This document shows positions 1-7,470 of a DNA stretch of 22,622 nucleotides, in pieces. The position numbers and the translations under genes are program-made. How positions within the stretch are numbered: the first letter of the stretch is position 1; the number at the start of each line of letters is the position of its first letter. A model generated the notes under the pieces. That model had not been told where the DNA came from. It saw only the letters and a program-made list of their open reading frames with translations, and did not search any database. The stretch is from an uncultured Johnsonella sp. (GTDB taxonomy: Bacteria > Bacillota > Clostridia > Lachnospirales > Lachnospiraceae): the NCBI GenBank assembly GCA_905373785.1, contig CAJPUK010000020.1, positions 1-22,622 on the forward strand, read 5' to 3'.

Positions 1-181
1 ACTCCCTATTTCAATCTTTTTAGCGGTTAGTACTGTTAATAAAGTGAGTTACAAATTTTACAGACGAGGACTGTTCGAGTGCAGCTCGCCACGGAGTAGG
101 CGAGCACACGAGTTCCACAGTCTGTAATAAATTTGTCGAAACTTTATTAACAGTACTGCGAGTATGATTGAAATAGGGAGT
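1..181. repeat. Long palindromic element (MITE-like hairpin)
   Basis: The segment folds on itself almost end to end. The outer arms at 1-16 and 166-181 are a perfect 16-base inverted repeat starting ACTCCCTATTTCAATC. A second pair, 29-45 with 141-157, is a perfect 17-base match. A third pair, 51-65 with 120-136, matches with a two-base bulge. The GC-richer tip (about 66-118) contains GCTCGCC opposite GGCGAGC. Outer arms this exact, without wobble pairs, suggest a DNA-level element such as a MITE rather than an RNA fold. It starts at the window edge, so a left target duplication cannot be judged. It lies downstream of the ROK gene and encodes nothing convincing. Confidence 0.75.
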
Positions 182-283
182 GTTTCTGTTAATTATTGCT
201 GCATAATTGTTTATGTTACAATCTGTTAACAAAGCAACTAAAGGGTCGGATATCAACGATACACTATACTGGAGATATACAAC

Positions 284-1456
284 CTAAAACTCATCCTTGA
301 TCTTATTATCTAAAAAATCCTTAATATATATAAGCGCCGCACCTATAGTGATACCATGCTTTGGCATTTTACTGATATAGATATAATCCCTGTATGCCTC
401 AAAAGGAGTCATAGTCGCTATATGATTATATAATACATCCACATCGTCTTGATTAAGATAGGCGGCAAGATAACCTCCAAGTATAAAATCCGTATCATAT
501 ATAAGGTGAATATTATTGATAATAATTGCCAGATCCTCCAAATATTGCTGCCATCTAAGAGCTTCCCTGCTGCCGGACTTTCTTGCATTTTTAAAAAACA
601 AATCAAGACTGTCTTCAAATCCCTCAAGCAAGGCATTAATTGAGCAAAGTGTCTCGGCGCAGCCTTTTTTACCGCAATAACAGTCTCTTTCTCCGGGCTT
701 AAAGACAATATGCTCTATAGTGGCATTATGACCATGCTTGCCGCTTAAAATACTTTTATTAAATATCATGGCAGCTCCCAAGTGGTAGCTTAGTAAAAGA
801 TAAAAAGCATCATTTATCTCAGGAGAGACGCACATTTCCGAAACTGCCGCAGCGGTAGAATCATGTATAAAAGTACAGGGAAAGGGCAGGTGCTTGGAAA
901 AGTTATCTATTTTGAGTCCTGTACAGTCAAGTATCTTACCATAAGTGGCAGTACTCCCGTCAGGAGATATAAGCCCTTGCAAGGCTATACCGACACCTAA
1001 TATATGATCATACTTTTCACTTTTTGTAAGTGGAGAAAAACTGTATTCTATCTTGTCAACAAAATCGGTAATATACTTACAAACCGTCTTAAAATACTCC
1101 TCATCATTTCTGTAGCTTATTTCATAAACTTCTCTCTTGGTATACTTTTCGTATAAATCAACAGAGACTATTTTTACCTGATTGGCAATGATTTCAACAC
1201 CGATACTGAGCTTATAATCGGGTACTATAGAGTAGGCGGTAGCCTTTCGCCCTACATAATCACTGTCAAGTTGACCGGATTTTTGTATAAGCCCTGTCTC
1301 TTCAAGTTCATTTAATCCGTTTGCCACCGTAGGTCTGCTTAAGTGCAAAGCATAAGAGATATCCTGCTGTGAAGTTGTGCCGGATTGATATATATATTGG
1401 TATATGAGATTTATATTGTTCTGTCTGATTTGATTTGGTGTAATGCTTTTTTTCAT
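284..1456 (-). CDS. ROK-family transcriptional regulator
   Basis: A 390-residue protein with a winged helix-turn-helix at about residues 27-60 (TTSQQDISYALHLSRPTVAN), followed by a ROK sugar-kinase-like domain. The zinc motif of the family is visible as CYCGKKGCAE (Cys259, Cys261, Cys266). The usual DxGxT phosphate-binding loop is degenerate (IGVEIIANQV, residues 85-94), so it is probably a sugar-sensing repressor without kinase activity. Length fits NagC/XylR-type ROK regulators. It diverges from the sugar operon starting at 1707 across a 250-base intergenic region, the usual arrangement for a local regulator of that operon. The start is preceded by a modest AGAAAG ribosome binding site. The ligand is unknown; it resembles the second ROK protein at 19660-20781 in layout. 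Confidence 0.92.
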   Translation of the reverse strand: MKKSITPNQIRQNNINLIYQYIYQSGTTSQQDISYALHLSRPTVANGLNELEETGLIQKSGQLDSDYVGRKATAYSIVPDYKLSIGVEIIANQVKIVSVDLYEKYTKREVYEISYRNDEEYFKTVCKYITDFVDKIEYSFSPLTKSEKYDHILGVGIALQGLISPDGSTATYGKILDCTGLKIDNFSKHLPFPCTFIHDSTAAAVSEMCVSPEINDAFYLLLSYHLGAAMIFNKSILSGKHGHNATIEHIVFKPGERDCYCGKKGCAETLCSINALLEGFEDSLDLFFKNARKSGSREALRWQQYLEDLAIIINNIHLIYDTDFILGGYLAAYLNQDDVDVLYNHIATMTPFEAYRDYIYISKMPKHGITIGAALIYIKDFLDNKIKDEF

Positions 1457-1480
1457 ATATCTTTCTCACACTTAATTTTT

Positions 1481-1506
1481 ATTTTGTAAAATCATTTTGC
1501 TAAAAT
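1481..1506. promoter_or_regulatory. Candidate ROK operator pair
   Basis: Two near-identical elements stand in tandem: ATTTTGTAAAAT at 1481-1492 and ATTTTGCTAAAAT at 1494-1506. They lie 25-50 bases upstream of the ROK start codon. A similar inverted copy (ATTTTACAAATT) occurs at 1647-1658 near the SDR promoter, and related palindromes sit beside the second ROK gene. AT-rich DNA produces such motifs by chance, so this is a candidate only. Confidence 0.4.
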
Positions 1507-1646
1507 ACTACTAAATAAGGTTATACCGATATTTAAAATAAATCAATTGTGAAAAACTACCAAAAAATCGACTGAAAATTATAATAATATTACATATTTA
1601 CAATTCTGATTTTAAATGCTAATATGCAAAAGCAATATTATAAACG

Positions 1647-1680
1647 ATTTTACAAATTAAAATAAAAAAATAACTATACT
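1647..1680 (+). promoter_or_regulatory. Likely promoter of the sugar operon, with overlapping operator-like site
   Basis: TATACT at 1675-1680 is a good -10 hexamer, about 27 bases upstream of the SDR start codon. The best -35 candidate, TTTACA at 1649-1654, is 20 bases upstream, which is long for sigma-A. ATTTTACAAATT at 1647-1658 overlaps this -35 and is an inverted version of the motif at 1481-1492, so a bound repressor would block the promoter. A weak -35 suits a regulated operon. Confidence 0.45.
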
Positions 1681-1706
1681 AAATAATTTTTTAACAAGGA
1701 GGTAAG

Positions 1707-2483
1707 ATGGGTATTGTAGAGAAGATGCGTTTGGACGGTAAAAAAGGTTTTGTAACCGGAGCTGCCAGAGGTATAGGTAAGTGTACAGCTACAGCATTTG
1801 CAGAAGCGGGGGCGGATGTTGCCATCGTAGATGTCGACTTGGATGTGGCTAAGGAAACCGCAGAGGAGATAGCCAAGGCTACCGGAAGGAAGGTCATAGC
1901 ACTTAAGTGTGACTGTACCGATGAAAAACAGGTCAATGATATGGTAGCGCAGGTAGTATCACAGCTTGGAGGACTTGATTTTTGTCATAACAATGCAGGC
2001 ATTTGCATCAATGCCCCTGCCGAAGAGATGAGCTACGAACAGTGGTCCAAGGTTATAAATATAAACCTTACCGGAATATTCTTAACAGATATAGCAGCCG
2101 GCAAATATATGCTTGAGCATGGTGGAGGCTCTATCATCAATACCGCCTCAATGTCGGGTCATATAGTAAATGTTCCGCAGCCGCAGTGTGCTTATAACGC
2201 ATCTAAGGCGGGAGTTATACAGCTTACAAAATCACTTGCTATAGAGTGGGCTAAAAGAGGGGTTCGTGTAAACAGCATAAGCCCCGGATATATAGGAACT
2301 GAACTTGTAAACAGTTCAGACTTCCTTGTGCCGCTTATTGAAAAGTGGAATGCCATGGCACCTATGGGAAGGCTTGGAAGACCGGAGGAGTTACAGTCGA
2401 TCTGTGTGTATCTTGCAGGAGATACAAGCAGCTTTACCACAGGTTCCGACTTTATTATAGACGGAGCATTTACCTGCTTCTAG
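1707..2483 (+). CDS. Short-chain dehydrogenase/reductase, polyol/ketose type
   Basis: A classical SDR of 258 residues. The nucleotide-binding TGAARGIG is at residues 17-24 and NNAG at 95-98. The catalytic residues are Ser148 (in NTASMSG), Tyr163 and Lys167 (YNASK), with the PG motif at 193-194. An acidic residue (Asp42) ends the second strand, which in this family favours NAD(H). The block around the active site (ASMSGHIVNVPQPQ) resembles mannitol/sorbose/xylulose reductase-type SDRs, so a polyol-ketose interconversion is likely; the exact substrate is not readable. Start: AAGGAGG at 1696-1702, four bases before ATG. First gene of the operon. The 217-base gap before the binding-protein gene suggests an internal leader or promoter. 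Confidence 0.9.
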   Translation: MGIVEKMRLDGKKGFVTGAARGIGKCTATAFAEAGADVAIVDVDLDVAKETAEEIAKATGRKVIALKCDCTDEKQVNDMVAQVVSQLGGLDFCHNNAGICINAPAEEMSYEQWSKVININLTGIFLTDIAAGKYMLEHGGGSIINTASMSGHIVNVPQPQCAYNASKAGVIQLTKSLAIEWAKRGVRVNSISPGYIGTELVNSSDFLVPLIEKWNAMAPMGRLGRPEELQSICVYLAGDTSSFTTGSDFIIDGAFTCF

Positions 2484-2526
2484 TGTATAGTTCGTAAAAT
2501 AACAATATAAAAAAGCATTAGTGAGG

Positions 2527-2584
2527 ACACCTGAAAATGAAGGTGTAGCAGGTTGCACCAAAGATTTTTAAGCTGTGCAATCAG
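2527..2584 (+). other. Leader stem-loops with competing pairings
   Basis: In the gap between the SDR and the binding-protein gene, ACACCT (2527-2532) pairs with AGGTGT (2541-2546), and TTGCAC (2553-2558) pairs with GTGCAA (2575-2580). A competing helix, GGTG (2542-2545) with CACC (2556-2559), would break both. No U-tract follows, so this is not a simple terminator. It could be a structured 5' leader or a processing signal; it matches no riboswitch class I can name. Confidence 0.35.
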
Positions 2585-2641
2585 GAAAAAGATGCAAGTT
2601 ATTCTATATGCTTATTTAATAAATGATATATCTTAAAATAG

Positions 2642-2672
2642 TTTTTAAGAGCCGTTTTTATGGCTATTAAAA
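2642..2672. promoter_or_regulatory. Inverted repeat upstream of the binding-protein gene
   Basis: TTTTAA-AGCC (2643-2653, with one extra base) is mirrored by GGCT-TTAAAA (2662-2672). It lies just upstream of the AAGGAGG ribosome binding site at 2689-2695. It could be an operator, or an RNA stem that protects or insulates the highly expressed binding-protein message. Confidence 0.35.
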
Positions 2673-2700
2673 TAAAGTACATATTTTCAAGGAGGATTAT

Positions 2701-3849
2701 ATGAAGAAAAAAATTTTAGGCGCAGTATTAAGCGCAGTACTTGTAATGGGAGCTTTAGCAGGATGCAGCAACTCTTCCTCAAGCGGTGATGCAACAACAG
2801 CAGCTCAGTCACAGGCAGTTGAAAGCAGCGTGGATGGAAGCAGTGCTGACGAAAGTGTGGCGGAAAGCACAACAGCGGCACAGGCAGGAGATTCAACAGC
2901 AAATGTAGACGGAGTTAAGGCTGATGAGGCTTTCTATGCAAAGGCCGACCTTGCTTCACTTAAAGGAAAGAAAATAGGAATTACAATACAATCTTTAGAG
3001 AATGCTTACTGGGCAGGCGTTATGAAGGCTTTAGGAGAAGTTCTTGAGGCTAACGGTGCAGAGTATACTATAGTAGATTGTAAGGACAACTCAGCTACAC
3101 AGATAGGACAGGTAGAAAATTTCGTAGCATCAGATTGCGATCTTATAATGATTCATCCTTCAGATGCCAGCGCAGTTGAAGATGTAGCAAAGGATGCACA
3201 AAAAGCCGGAATTAAGGTTATGTGCTGGGACGATCCTATGGAGAATACAGACGGAAACTGGATACTTAACAACACAGACTTAGGTATTGCGATAGGAGAA
3301 CTTGCAGGTAAGTTTATAGATGAGCATTACAGTGCCGACAAGAAGGCGGAAGTTGCCCTGATCGGTTATCCACAGACCAAGATACTACTTGAGAGAGGTA
3401 ACGGAATCAAGGAAGGACTTGAGAAGACTGCAGCAGGTAAGTATACAATAGTAGCAGAGCAGCCGGGGCTTAATGCAAATGAGGCTCAGACAGCTATGGA
3501 AACTATACTTCAAAAGAATCCTGATTGTAAGGTTGTAACAGGTATAGGTGCAGGTGCTATGATAGGTGCTAACGAGGCATTGATCACAGCTACAGGCGGT
3601 ACAGTTCCTAAGGATATGGGTGTATTTACAGCAGATGCTACAAAGCAGCAGCTTACTCAGCTTGTTGATGGAAAACAAGCTTCAAGAGGTGTTATAGGAT
3701 TTGAAGGTTCAGATGAAGATACAGCTAAGGCTTGCGCAGCAATGTATGCACTTATATTGGACGGCAAACTTGAGAACAAGAATGTATATCGTCAGGTTGG
3801 TCCTATAACAGCTGAAAACGCTGCTAAGGTACTTGAGGGAATGAAATAG
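2701..3849 (+). CDS. Sugar ABC transporter substrate-binding lipoprotein
   Basis: A 382-residue type-1 periplasmic-binding-protein fold (RbsB-like). It has a lipoprotein signal peptide with the cysteine at residue 22 (lipobox LAGC), then a Ser/Thr/Ala-rich linker to about residue 70, typical of clostridial membrane-tethered binding proteins. The first domain begins near KKIGITIQSLENAYW, and family-typical segments such as LIMIHPSDASAVEDVA follow. It should sit on the outer face of the membrane and deliver a monosaccharide or polyol to the permease encoded at 5488-6429. A strong AAGGAGG ribosome binding site lies six bases before the ATG. The stem-loop just downstream is the usual means of keeping this gene more abundant than the transporter core genes. 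Confidence 0.93.
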   Translation: MKKKILGAVLSAVLVMGALAGCSNSSSSGDATTAAQSQAVESSVDGSSADESVAESTTAAQAGDSTANVDGVKADEAFYAKADLASLKGKKIGITIQSLENAYWAGVMKALGEVLEANGAEYTIVDCKDNSATQIGQVENFVASDCDLIMIHPSDASAVEDVAKDAQKAGIKVMCWDDPMENTDGNWILNNTDLGIAIGELAGKFIDEHYSADKKAEVALIGYPQTKILLERGNGIKEGLEKTAAGKYTIVAEQPGLNANEAQTAMETILQKNPDCKVVTGIGAGAMIGANEALITATGGTVPKDMGVFTADATKQQLTQLVDGKQASRGVIGFEGSDEDTAKACAAMYALILDGKLENKNVYRQVGPITAENAAKVLEGMK

Positions 3850-3868
3850 TATAAAGTAATTTGAAGAT

Positions 3869-3925
3869 AAGGCTGTCAATAATGGGTTAGGAAAAAGCCG
3901 TATAAAACCTGTATATGACAGCCTT
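3869..3925 (+). terminator. Intra-operon stem-loop (attenuator or mRNA-stabilising)
   Basis: AAGGCTGTCA (3869-3878) pairs perfectly with TGACAGCCTT (3916-3925), enclosing a 37-base loop with weaker internal pairing. The sequence after it (AATTGTATATAATC) is not a clean U-run. Partial termination or 3'-end protection of the binding-protein message is therefore more likely than full termination, and the downstream genes have no obvious promoter of their own. Confidence 0.65.
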
Positions 3926-3979
3926 AATTGTATATAATCCCCTGAAATACCGGGAATATAGTACTTTAGGAGGTATCGG

Positions 3980-5485
3980 ATGAAAGAAGAATATGTACTG
4001 GAACTTGAGAATATAAGAAAAGAATACCCTGGAGTTGTAGCACTTAAAGATGTCACCTTGAGACTTAAAAAAGGAGAAATACTTGCTCTTATAGGAGAAA
4101 ACGGAGCCGGAAAGTCAACCCTTATAAAGACCTGCTCAGGAGCTGTAGTACCGACATCAGGCAAAATTAAGGTAAACGGTAAAACATTTTCAAGGATGAC
4201 ACCGCAACTTGCAAGCGAGAACGGTATAGCTATAATATATCAGGAATTTAACAATGTAGGAGAATTGTCCGTGGCAGAGAATCTATTCTTGGGACACCCT
4301 ATAAAAAAAGGCATAGTAATTGACAAAAAAGCCATGGAAGCCGAGTCTATAGAGGCGTTTAAGCAGCTTAACATAGACATTAACCCGAAAGAACTTATGA
4401 AAAACCTTACGGTAGGTTATCAGCAAATGGTGGAAATAGCCAAGGCAATACACCAAAATGCCAATGTACTTATTATGGACGAGCCTTCCGCACCGCTTAC
4501 AAGCAAGGAAGTTAAGAGTATGTTTGAAGTGGTAAGACTGCTTAAGAGTAAGGGAGTGTCCATTATCTACATATCGCACAGACTTGAGGAAATATTTGCA
4601 CTGTCAGACAGAATAGAGGTTATAAGAGACGGAGAGTACATAGATACACTTATAACCAAGGATGCCAATGTAGACCAACTTATAAAACTTATGGTAGGTA
4701 GGGAAATGACTCAAGTTTACCCCGAAAGACCGGACTATACCGACTTTTCCGAAACGGTGCTTGAGTTACATGATGTATGCGGAAACGGTGTAAAAAATAT
4801 AAACTTTAAAGTACATAAGGGAGAAGTACTCGGACTGGGAGGCTTAGTAGGAGCAGGACGAACAGAGACTGCGGAACTGATATTCGGTGCAGCTGAAAAA
4901 ACCTCAGGCAAGATCATATTTAAGGGTAAAGAAATAAATCCAAAAAGTCCGAGAGAAGCTATAGATATAGGTATAGCCTTGGTTCCGGAAGATAGAAAAC
5001 GCCATGGAGCTTTACTCGGAACATCTATAAATCATAATATAAATATGCCTATATATGAAAGAATCTCTAAATTTTCAGTTATCAACACCGCTATAGAAAA
5101 GGGAAATTCAGAAAAGTATAAAAAAGAAATGAATATTAAAGCGCCTAATCTTGATCAGCTTGTAAAAAACTTAAGCGGCGGTAATCAGCAAAAGGTAATA
5201 CTTGCCAAGTGTCTTGCTGCAAATTCGGAGCTTATTATACTTGATGAACCTACCAGAGGAATAGATGTAGGTGCTAAATTTGAAATATATAAACTTATTA
5301 ATGATTTGGTAGCAAACGGTAAGGCTGTGCTTATGATTTCTTCTGAAATGGAAGAACTTATAGGAATGTCCGACAGAGTAGTGGTTTTGGCAGAGGGCTT
5401 GGTTACCGGTGTGCTTGAAAAAGATGAAGTGGATGCGGACAAAATTATGATGTTTGCTTCGGCAGTAGCAGATAAGGAGGAATAA
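3980..5485 (+). CDS. Sugar ABC transporter ATP-binding protein, two ABC domains (RbsA/MglA type)
   Basis: A 501-residue protein with two fused nucleotide-binding domains. Domain 1 has Walker A GENGAGKST (residues 39-47), Walker B VLIMDEPSA (163-171) and a degenerate signature (LTVGYQQ). Domain 2 has a modified Walker A region (GLGGLVGAGRTE), a full signature LSGGNQQK and Walker B LIILDEPTRGIDVG. This asymmetry is characteristic of carbohydrate-uptake type 2 importers, where one ATP site is degenerate. Length is typical. It starts 130 bases after the binding-protein gene with AGGAGG upstream, and ends two bases before the permease start, so the two are translated together. It energises uptake of the operon's sugar. 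The degenerate residues match family expectation and are not damage. Confidence 0.94.
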   Translation: MKEEYVLELENIRKEYPGVVALKDVTLRLKKGEILALIGENGAGKSTLIKTCSGAVVPTSGKIKVNGKTFSRMTPQLASENGIAIIYQEFNNVGELSVAENLFLGHPIKKGIVIDKKAMEAESIEAFKQLNIDINPKELMKNLTVGYQQMVEIAKAIHQNANVLIMDEPSAPLTSKEVKSMFEVVRLLKSKGVSIIYISHRLEEIFALSDRIEVIRDGEYIDTLITKDANVDQLIKLMVGREMTQVYPERPDYTDFSETVLELHDVCGNGVKNINFKVHKGEVLGLGGLVGAGRTETAELIFGAAEKTSGKIIFKGKEINPKSPREAIDIGIALVPEDRKRHGALLGTSINHNINMPIYERISKFSVINTAIEKGNSEKYKKEMNIKAPNLDQLVKNLSGGNQQKVILAKCLAANSELIILDEPTRGIDVGAKFEIYKLINDLVANGKAVLMISSEMEELIGMSDRVVVLAEGLVTGVLEKDEVDADKIMMFASAVADKEE

Positions 5486-5487
5486 TA

Positions 5488-6429
5488 ATGGATACTCGTA
5501 AACTCTTAAAAGACAATGCTATATGGTTGGTTTTTGTATTGATGGTGGCTATATTTACCGTTTATAATCCTAATTTTATAAAACCTTCAAACCTTATGAA
5601 TATTGCAAGACAGGTTGCAGTATACGGAATAGCCTCAGTAGGTATGACCTTTGTAATATTGATATCGGGAATAGACCTTTCTATAGGAGCTATCATCACC
5701 TTCGTCAATATTATCTGCGCTTATTTGATGGTAAACCTCGGTGTAAATATGTGGGTTGCGGTAATTATCTCAATAACTGCGGCTACCTTAATAGGTGTAC
5801 TTAACGGATTTATGGTTTCAACTGTCGGAATACCTGCACTTATCGCTACATTTGCGGCTCAGACCGTATTTGACGGTTTGTCCTATATTATCTCAGGAGG
5901 TATGCCTATCTCAGGCTTTGATAAGACCTTCAACCTTTTTGGAAAGTGGACTGTAGGTATAGTACCTATTTCAGCAATTATAATGATCGTATGCTTTGCG
6001 GCAGGAGCATTTATATTAAATAAAACTTACTTCGGTCGTTACTTCTACGCAATAGGAGGTAATGAAGAAGCGGCAAAGCTTTCAGGTATACAGGTAAGTA
6101 AAATAAAGTATCTTATATATGCACTTTCAGGCTTCTTTGCGGGACTTGCAGGAATAGTTATGCTTTCCCGTACAGGTTCGGCACAAAATACTGCAGGACT
6201 GGGATATGAGTTTGACGTTATCACCTGCGTGGTACTTGGAGGAGTGTCTGTAAAGGGTGGAATAGGAAAAATATCCGGAGTTATAGCCGGCGTACTTATA
6301 ATAGGTTCACTTACCAACGGTATGATACTTATGGATGTAAATTCATATACACAAAAGGTTATAAAGGGATTGGTTCTTGCAATAGCTGTAGGTATAGACT
6401 GCTTATCAAACAGGAATAAGCTTGCTTAA
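5488..6429 (+). CDS. Sugar ABC transporter permease (RbsC type)
   Basis: A 313-residue, highly hydrophobic BPD_transp_2-family permease. Multiple membrane segments begin at about residue 11. Family-typical stretches include GIASVGMTFVILISGIDLS (about 48-66), the cytoplasmic coupling segment around YAIGGNEEAAKLSGI, and ITCVVLGGVSVKGGIG near the C-terminus. Only one permease gene is present, so the channel should be a homodimer, as in RbsC systems. AAGGAGG lies just upstream, the ATPase gene ends two bases before, and the next gene's ribosome binding site abuts this gene's stop codon. It forms the membrane pore of the importer with the ATPase at 3980-5485. Confidence 0.93.
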   Translation: MDTRKLLKDNAIWLVFVLMVAIFTVYNPNFIKPSNLMNIARQVAVYGIASVGMTFVILISGIDLSIGAIITFVNIICAYLMVNLGVNMWVAVIISITAATLIGVLNGFMVSTVGIPALIATFAAQTVFDGLSYIISGGMPISGFDKTFNLFGKWTVGIVPISAIIMIVCFAAGAFILNKTYFGRYFYAIGGNEEAAKLSGIQVSKIKYLIYALSGFFAGLAGIVMLSRTGSAQNTAGLGYEFDVITCVVLGGVSVKGGIGKISGVIAGVLIIGSLTNGMILMDVNSYTQKVIKGLVLAIAVGIDCLSNRNKLA

Positions 6430-6439
6430 GGAGATATTT

Positions 6440-7459
6440 ATGAAGGCTGCGGTATATCATGGTCCTAAAGATATAAGGATTGAAGAAGTTGAACTAAGAA
6501 AACCTAAAGAAGATGAAGTTTGTATTAAAATAAAATACTGTGGAGTATGCGGAACCGACATACATATATACGAGGGAGACTCGGGAGCATTTGCGGTAAA
6601 CCCGCCACTGATACCGGGGCATGAGTTTGCCGGTGTGGTGGAAGCGGTAGGAGATGCGGTAGAGCACCTTAAAGTAGGAGATAAGGTAAGCGGCGATCCC
6701 AATATCATGTGCGGAAGGTGCTACTTTTGCAGAAACGGTATGGAGCATTTTTGCGAGAATGTAACCGGTGTAGGCACTACTGCTGACGGCGGCTTTGCAC
6801 AGTATACGGTTATGAAGGCAAGCCATGCCTATAAATTGCCTGAAAATATAGACCTTATGACTGCTGCTATGGCAGAGCCTATGTCCTGCTGCATACATGG
6901 TATAGATCTTTGTGAAATAAAGCAGGGAAGTACGGTGCTTGTAATAGGAGCAGGACCTATAGGAGTAATTATGCTCCAACTTGCCAAGCTTTCAGGTGCG
7001 GCGAAGCTTATAGTATCCGAACCGGTAAAAGAAAAAAGAGAGCTTGCCTTAAAACTGGGAGCAGACCTTGTAATAGACCCTATCAATGAAGATATAGAAA
7101 AGATACTAAGTGAATATACTAAAAATGTGGATTGTGTAATAGAGTGCGCCGGCTCCAAAAGAACACAGGAACAGGCTGTAAAACTTGCAGGAAAGTCTGC
7201 GAGAGTTATGTTCTTCGGACTTACTTCGCCGGAAACCGAAATAAGTATAAAGCCGGATGATATATTCAAAAAAGAACTTACTATAAGATCATCATTTATC
7301 AATCCCTATACTTTTTCCAGAGCTATAGATACCTTGGCTTCGGGCAGTGTGGATGTTAAAAGTATTATTACAAATGTGGTGAAACTTGAAGATATTCAAG
7401 AAGTATTTACAAATCCCGAGTTAAGAAAAAGCGGCAAAGCCATGATAAGCATGGAGTAA
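6440..7459 (+). CDS. Zinc-dependent medium-chain alcohol/polyol dehydrogenase
   Basis: A 339-residue MDR-family enzyme of the sorbitol/threonine dehydrogenase type. Catalytic zinc ligands are Cys37 (CGVCGTD), His61 and Glu62 (GHE), with Glu146 a further candidate. Structural zinc cysteines are Cys91, 94, 97 and 105 (CGRCYFC...C). The Rossmann motif GAGPIG is at 170-175, and an acidic residue after strand two (Glu194) suggests NAD. An upstream in-frame start at 6422 would overlap the permease. The ATG at 6440 is chosen because AAGGAG at 6428-6433 is correctly spaced and the protein then starts MKAAVYHG, as is usual for the family. It probably oxidises a hydroxyl on the imported sugar or polyol; together with the SDR it could perform an oxidation-reduction epimerisation (inference). 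Confidence 0.92.
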   Translation: MKAAVYHGPKDIRIEEVELRKPKEDEVCIKIKYCGVCGTDIHIYEGDSGAFAVNPPLIPGHEFAGVVEAVGDAVEHLKVGDKVSGDPNIMCGRCYFCRNGMEHFCENVTGVGTTADGGFAQYTVMKASHAYKLPENIDLMTAAMAEPMSCCIHGIDLCEIKQGSTVLVIGAGPIGVIMLQLAKLSGAAKLIVSEPVKEKRELALKLGADLVIDPINEDIEKILSEYTKNVDCVIECAGSKRTQEQAVKLAGKSARVMFFGLTSPETEISIKPDDIFKKELTIRSSFINPYTFSRAIDTLASGSVDVKSIITNVVKLEDIQEVFTNPELRKSGKAMISME

Positions 7460-7470
7460 AGGAGCAAGAG

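Noticed and set aside
20..256. A 78-codon minus-strand protein over the left palindrome
   Set aside because: It lies across the inverted repeat, has no ribosome binding site, and its sequence is dictated by the palindrome.
3709..4164. A 151-codon minus-strand open frame spanning the binding-protein/ATPase junction
   Set aside because: It is antisense to two well-supported genes and a stem-loop, and has no ribosome binding site or recognisable domain.
6494..7302. Long minus-strand open frames inside the zinc dehydrogenase gene
   Set aside because: They are shadow frames caused by codon bias. The plus-strand gene has complete zinc and nucleotide-binding motifs.
7460..7470. Possible missing epimerase or aldolase between the dehydrogenase and kinase genes
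   Set aside because: The gap is only 11 bases and carries just the kinase ribosome binding site.
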